DNA of 8,357 nt, taken from assembly GCA_003662485.1 (NCBI GenBank), contig QMYD01000041.1, forward strand, positions 1 to 8,357, given 5' to 3'. Every line of letters begins with the position of its first letter. Positions within the stretch are counted from its first letter, which is position 1. Source of the stretch: Candidatus Hecatellales archaeon. GTDB taxonomy: Archaea > Thermoproteota > Bathyarchaeia > Hecatellales > Hecatellaceae. The notes below the pieces were generated by a model, which had not been told where the DNA came from, searched no databases, and saw nothing but the letters and a program-made list of their open reading frames with translations. This document shows, piece after piece, positions 5,382-8,357 of the stretch. The position numbers were made by a program, and so were the translations under genes.

Positions 5382-6235
5382 CTGAGGAGTACCCTAACCA
5401 TTTCCGGGATAATGAGGCTGGCTGTCTGGGGGTTTGACCCTCCCATAATGGCTATGAGGTATCGGCCTCCGCAAACCCTATCCGTGAAAGCCTTAACCTT
5501 TGCAACAAGCCTTGGGAAGAAGGCTGGCGTTAAACCTCTATCCCCGTAGTCTCCCTGGCAGGTGTCGTATCCAAGCGAGTGTAAGACGGCTTCGGGCTTG
5601 AAGGCTTCAGCCCTCCGCAGAAATTCCTCCTCCACAAGCTTAAGGTAGGCTTCATCCGTTGTCCTCCAGCCCACATCCACATCCACTTTTAAGCCTCCCT
5701 CCTCCACCCTGTTGAAGCCGCAGAAGCAAACGTGGAGGATGTTTGGGTTTCCCCTGAACATGGCTCTATCCCCATCAGCGTGATGGCTGTCCGTGTCAAG
5801 AATGGCGAAGCGTCTAACTCCATGCTTTTCCTTAAGGTTTAGGATGGCTGGGCCGAAGCTTGATAGGTAGGTTCCACCCCAAGCATTGTCGGGGCCAGCA
5901 TGGTGGCCTGCAGCTACGCTCAACACCACGGCACTATTGATTTCACCCGTCCAAATCTTTTCTAAGGCTTCCACACAGGCTCCAACGGTGAGTCTTGCAC
6001 CCTCGTAGTGCCAGGCTGCTCTCACGGTTTCGAGGAGGCGGCGGCTGTGAACCTTTGCCAGCAACTCCTCACTTACTGGTTTTGGCTCGTATAGGGTGAA
6101 GTCTGGATGGTTTAGGAGTTCTCCAAAGGCTTCTGGGAAATCCCTGAACCTGTCGCCTATGATTGGCCAGCTTCTACCCTTAAACTTCTCGGAGAAGAAT
6201 ACTCCAACCCTCGCCAAGAAGGGTCCCAAACACAA
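5378..6235 (-). CDS. Histone-deacetylase-superfamily (HDAC/AcuC-like) hydrolase with altered active site
   Basis: A cytosolic protein of 285 residues with the HDAC/arginase-fold landmarks. These are KVHSRRLLETV (61-71, HDAC 'vHs..Yl..v'), AAGHHAGP (108-115, paired H111/H112), ILDTDSHHADGD (145-156, zinc ligands D149 and H151), LGYDTCQGDYGDRGLT (221-236, zinc ligand D224) and MGGSN (264-268). The catalytic Tyr that normally follows the last Gly pair is Ser267, and HHGNG reads HHADG. So the zinc site looks intact but catalysis may differ. Family members deacetylate lysines, polyamines or small acetylated compounds; the substrate here cannot be told. The start is uncertain: TTG 6235 follows the methyltransferase stop by 12 nt, but TTG at 6229 or 6217 is possible, and none has a clear Shine-Dalgarno. 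It is likely co-transcribed with the methyltransferase. Confidence 0.82.
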   Translation of the reverse strand: MCLGPFLARVGVFFSEKFKGRSWPIIGDRFRDFPEAFGELLNHPDFTLYEPKPVSEELLAKVHSRRLLETVRAAWHYEGARLTVGACVEALEKIWTGEINSAVVLSVAAGHHAGPDNAWGGTYLSSFGPAILNLKEKHGVRRFAILDTDSHHADGDRAMFRGNPNILHVCFCGFNRVEEGGLKVDVDVGWRTTDEAYLKLVEEEFLRRAEAFKPEAVLHSLGYDTCQGDYGDRGLTPAFFPRLVAKVKAFTDRVCGGRYLIAIMGGSNPQTASLIIPEMVRVLLS

Positions 6236-6247
6236 TATGCAGGCTGA

Positions 6248-6952
6248 TTAATCTAACCTTTTCTTGAAGTGGTAGACGATATAGGTTTCTAGGAGGCCTC
6301 TAAACTCCCTTTTCTCGTGGAGGTGGAGGCCTAAGCTTTCAGCCTCCTCCACCAGCCTCCCCGGGCTGAGCGCAGCCATGGTTGAATAAACCATTTGAAT
6401 GGAGCCTTCCGGCTTAAGCCAGGCTGGGGCTTCCCTCAGAAATCGGAGGATGGTTTCACCGGTGTCAAGCCATCCAGCCTCTAGGAGGCTTCTAGGCCTG
6501 CCAGGCAGGTAGGGTGGGTTGAAAAGGATTAGGTTGAAGCTTTCCCCAGGCTTGAGGGGTTGGAAGAGGCTTCCAAGCCTCGGGTCCACCCTATCCTCTA
6601 GGCCGTTGGCTTCAGCGTTAAGCCTTGTGCACTCCAAGGCCTTAGGGTTCACGTCTACGGCTACCACCCTTCTAGCCCCCCTCTTAGCTGCGAGGAGGCT
6701 TAGGATGCCTGTTCCGCAGCCGAGGTCAAGCACTTCAAAGCCTTCCTCCACCCTCATAGCTTCAGCGAGGAGGAGGCTTGTCCTAGTAAGCCTTCCAGGC
6801 TTGAAAACTCCTGGGCAGCGGTGAATGGTTAAGCCTTCCACCCTCAACGGTTTAGGGTTTAGGGCGAGAGAGTGGTAGAGTTTTAGGGCTAGGGCTGCCA
6901 TTCTGGCTTTGAGGAAGGCTGCTCCCCCGGTAAGGTTTTCAGCCTTAGCCAC
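6248..6952 (-). CDS. HemK/PrmC-like class I SAM methyltransferase (NPPY motif)
   Basis: A protein of 234 residues. The Rossmann-type methyltransferase domain shows VLDLGCGTGILSL (74-86, SAM binding), VVAVDVNPKALECTRLNA (96-113, acidic D100) and NLILFNPPYLPG (140-151). NPPY (145-148) is typical of enzymes methylating amide or exocyclic amino nitrogens. The closest match I recall is archaeal HemK-related proteins, which modify glutamine in the release-factor GGQ motif. However, the usual upstream acidic signature (EDS/DT.LL) is replaced by KPGRLTRTSLLLAEAM, so a different substrate such as rRNA or another protein is possible. The start is GTG 6952 without a Shine-Dalgarno; ATG at 6901-6899 (codon 18) would still retain the whole domain. 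It lies 12 nt upstream of the deacetylase gene on the same strand and only 20 nt from the divergent amrS start. It contains the shared decapeptide (residues 123-132). Confidence 0.82.
   Translation of the reverse strand: MAKAENLTGGAAFLKARMAALALKLYHSLALNPKPLRVEGLTIHRCPGVFKPGRLTRTSLLLAEAMRVEEGFEVLDLGCGTGILSLLAAKRGARRVVAVDVNPKALECTRLNAEANGLEDRVDPRLGSLFQPLKPGESFNLILFNPPYLPGRPRSLLEAGWLDTGETILRFLREAPAWLKPEGSIQMVYSTMAALSPGRLVEEAESLGLHLHEKREFRGLLETYIVYHFKKRLD
6561..6580 (-). repeat. 20-bp sequence shared with the DUF2330-like gene, copy 2
   Basis: The minus strand repeats the 20 bp at 4869-4888 exactly, in the same codon phase, inside the methyltransferase gene. Here it encodes the loop between the SAM-binding half and the NPPY motif, where HemK-type proteins usually have a similar 'G.LF.P' segment, so this copy looks native. 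Confidence 0.8.
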
Positions 6953-6972
6953 TCATATAGTTTGGGGTTGGA

Positions 6973-8043
6973 ATGGCTAGGCTTCCAAGGGTTCCCTGCG
7001 TTAGGGAGGCCCTCCTCTACGAGCCTCTTGAGGGAGGAAAGGTACGCTGTGAAACCTGTGAGAGGTTCTGCGTTATCCCTAAGGGCGGCTTAGGCTTCTG
7101 CAAGACGAGGATTAACGTGGATGGAACCCTCTACACGCTCACCTATGGCGATATTTCCTCTCTAAGCGCTAACCCCATAGAGAAGAAGCCCTTCTTCCAT
7201 TTCTGGCCTGGAAGCTTCGCCCTAACCGTTGGAAGCTGGTCCTGCAACTTCACGTGCCCCTGGTGTCAGAACCACGATATTAGTAAGCATCCTCCAAACC
7301 CTGAAAGGTGTAACCACCTCAGCCCCGAAGGCTTTTTAAGGCTTGTAAGGGTGGAGCGATGCCTGGGAACAAGCATCTCCTTTAACGAGCCCACCCTTAT
7401 GCTCGAATATTCGCTGGAAGTTTTCAGGCTGGCCAGGCGGGAAGGATACTACAACACGTATGTTTCTAACGGGTATATGAGTCTTGAAGCCTTAAGGAGG
7501 CTGGTGGAGGCAGGCCTAGACGCTATCAACATTGACGTTAAGGGTGGGGAGGAGGCAGTCCGCAGGTTCTGCGGAGCCGAGGTGGAGAAGGTTTGGAGGA
7601 ATGCGAGGGAGGCTAAACGCCTTGGGGTTCACGTCGAAATCACTACTCTAATTATTCCGGGGGTGAATGATGGGAGGGATACGTTGAAGGCTATTGCGAG
7701 GAGGATTCTGGAGGAGTTGGGAGCTGAAACACCCTGGCATGTAACGCAGTATTATCCGGCTTACCGAGCCTTGGAGGAGGGCTTATACCCTGGCAGAACC
7801 CCGGTTAGGCTGCTGGAGGAGGCTAGGAGCCTAGGCCTCAGGGAAGGCTTAAAGTATGTTTACCTTGGAAATGTTCCAGGCCACCCAGGCGAAAACACGT
7901 ATTGCCCACGCTGCGGAGAACTCCTCATCGAAAGGTGGGGTTTCACCATTTCCAAGCTTAAGCTTGAGGAGGGATGCTGCCCAAGGTGTGGGGAGCCCAT
8001 CCCCATCATTGGAAGATGCCAGCCCTCACGCCTTAGGCTTTAA
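6973..8043 (+). CDS. amrS: AmmeMemoRadiSam system radical SAM enzyme
   Basis: A protein of 356 residues, full length for the family. The N-terminal Cys cluster (C26, C29, C33, C43, in KVRCETCERFCVIPKGGLGFC) is followed by SLSANPIEKKPFFHFWPGS (63-81), a hallmark of these proteins. Next comes SCNFTCPWCQN (90-100), where C91, C95 and C98 would hold the radical SAM 4Fe-4S cluster. The C-terminus carries two CxxC pairs (about C311/C314 and C336/C339), as in typical members. The enzyme is related to pyruvate formate-lyase activases and is normally encoded with AMMECR1 and Memo homologues; neither is in this window. The system's reaction is not settled. The ATG at 6973 is the only clear ATG start in the window. 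The start lies 20 nt from the divergent methyltransferase, and the stop overlaps the next convergent gene by 11 bp. Confidence 0.92.
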   Translation: MARLPRVPCVREALLYEPLEGGKVRCETCERFCVIPKGGLGFCKTRINVDGTLYTLTYGDISSLSANPIEKKPFFHFWPGSFALTVGSWSCNFTCPWCQNHDISKHPPNPERCNHLSPEGFLRLVRVERCLGTSISFNEPTLMLEYSLEVFRLARREGYYNTYVSNGYMSLEALRRLVEAGLDAINIDVKGGEEAVRRFCGAEVEKVWRNAREAKRLGVHVEITTLIIPGVNDGRDTLKAIARRILEELGAETPWHVTQYYPAYRALEEGLYPGRTPVRLLEEARSLGLREGLKYVYLGNVPGHPGENTYCPRCGELLIERWGFTISKLKLEEGCCPRCGEPIPIIGRCQPSRLRL

Positions 8044-8357
8044 GGAAGATTTTCCTAGCCTCCTCCAGCGCCCTCCTCCCATCCCCCTCAGGATTTTTAG
8101 GACTCCAAATTTCTAGGATTACCTGGCCTTGGAAGCCTAGGGTTTCCAGGGCTTCCCTAAGAGGTTTGAAGTCTATTTCGCCAGTTCCCGGGGGGAGGTG
8201 GCTGTCCTTCAGCCCCCTGTTATCGTGAAGGTGGATGTGGATGAGCTTCCCCCTGAGGTGCTTCACCATTTCACCGGCCAGCCAGGTTTCCGCTTCACCT
8301 CCAGCCATTCCAAGCCTCCTCGCCTCAATGTAGGCGTGGCCGAGGTCGAAGGTGAAC
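8033..8357 (-). CDS. Xylose-isomerase-like TIM-barrel protein (sugar isomerase/endonuclease IV fold), N-terminus beyond the right edge
   Basis: The frame is open from the right edge to a TAA at 8035-8033, giving 108 C-terminal residues; an internal ATG at 8308 is not the real start. Motifs fit the AP-endonuclease-2/xylose-isomerase superfamily (PF01261): FTFDLGHAY (D..H), KLIHIHLHDN, DSHLPPGTGEIDF and QVILEIW. These place D, H, H, D-x-H and E as in the metal site of endonuclease IV. The DSHLPPGxGxIDF form is shared with sugar-phosphate isomerase/epimerase members, which is the safer call. A role in DNA repair or sugar metabolism cannot be separated from this fragment. It is convergent with amrS, overlapping by 11 bp. 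Confidence 0.82.
   Translation of the reverse strand, partial: FTFDLGHAYIEARRLGMAGGEAETWLAGEMVKHLRGKLIHIHLHDNRGLKDSHLPPGTGEIDFKPLREALETLGFQGQVILEIWSPKNPEGDGRRALEEARKIFLKA

Noticed and set aside
6519..6824. Plus-strand open frame opposite the methyltransferase
   Set aside because: Antisense to conserved SAM-binding and NPPY motifs; low-complexity Arg/Ser/Leu product typical of shadow frames.
661..8357. AGGCTT copies as a CRISPR array or transposon family
   Set aside because: They are short, irregularly spaced, in both orientations and mostly inside coding sequence, with no longer repeat unit or spacers.

Overview
The window looks like chromosomal DNA from an archaeon, probably a thermophilic TACK-type lineage, though the lineage is only a guess. 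The archaeal call rests on a Clp1/Grc3-type RNA 5'-hydroxyl kinase, a membrane-anchored protein with a Thr-rich stalk, TATA-like boxes about 26 nt upstream of likely leaderless starts, and extremely tight packing. Most starts are TTG or GTG rather than ATG, and all three convergent gene pairs overlap at their stop codons. From about 500 onward the DNA is roughly 50-60% G+C and strikingly rich in the hexamer AGGCTT/AAGCCT.

Left end (1-600): an AT-rich (about 35% G+C), partial minus-strand gene of unassigned function starts at a TTG just downstream of a tRNA-Ser(CGA) gene on the same strand. The composition change falls at the 3' end of this tRNA, which is the classic place for an integrated segment.

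RNA/nucleic-acid block (633-3196): a stand-alone HD-domain phosphohydrolase resembling the HD domain of YhaM-type exoribonucleases runs convergent to a two-gene minus-strand operon. That operon encodes an RNase H/RuvC-fold protein and a Clp1/Grc3 polynucleotide kinase. The operon promoter is divergent from the promoter of tRNA-Cys(GCA).

Cell-surface block (3207-5381): two extracytoplasmic, membrane-anchored proteins are transcribed divergently. One is a single-HKD phospholipase D/Nuc-like protein on a Thr-rich stalk; the other is a DUF2330-like protein with a signal peptide and a C-terminal membrane anchor. Between them lies a perfect 19-bp palindrome next to the predicted TATA box, a good candidate shared operator.

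Modification/metabolism block (5378-8357): a HemK/PrmC-like NPPY methyltransferase and a histone-deacetylase-superfamily hydrolase form a minus-strand pair. Divergent from them is the AmmeMemoRadiSam radical SAM enzyme (amrS). It overlaps the 3' end of a partial xylose-isomerase-like TIM-barrel gene that runs off the right edge.

I see no CRISPR array, transposase, integrase or rRNA. No established defence system is present. The most unusual signals are the hexamer enrichment, the surface-gene palindrome, a 20-bp sequence shared by two unrelated genes, and the altered active site of the deacetylase homologue. There is no gene-free stretch over 300 bases.
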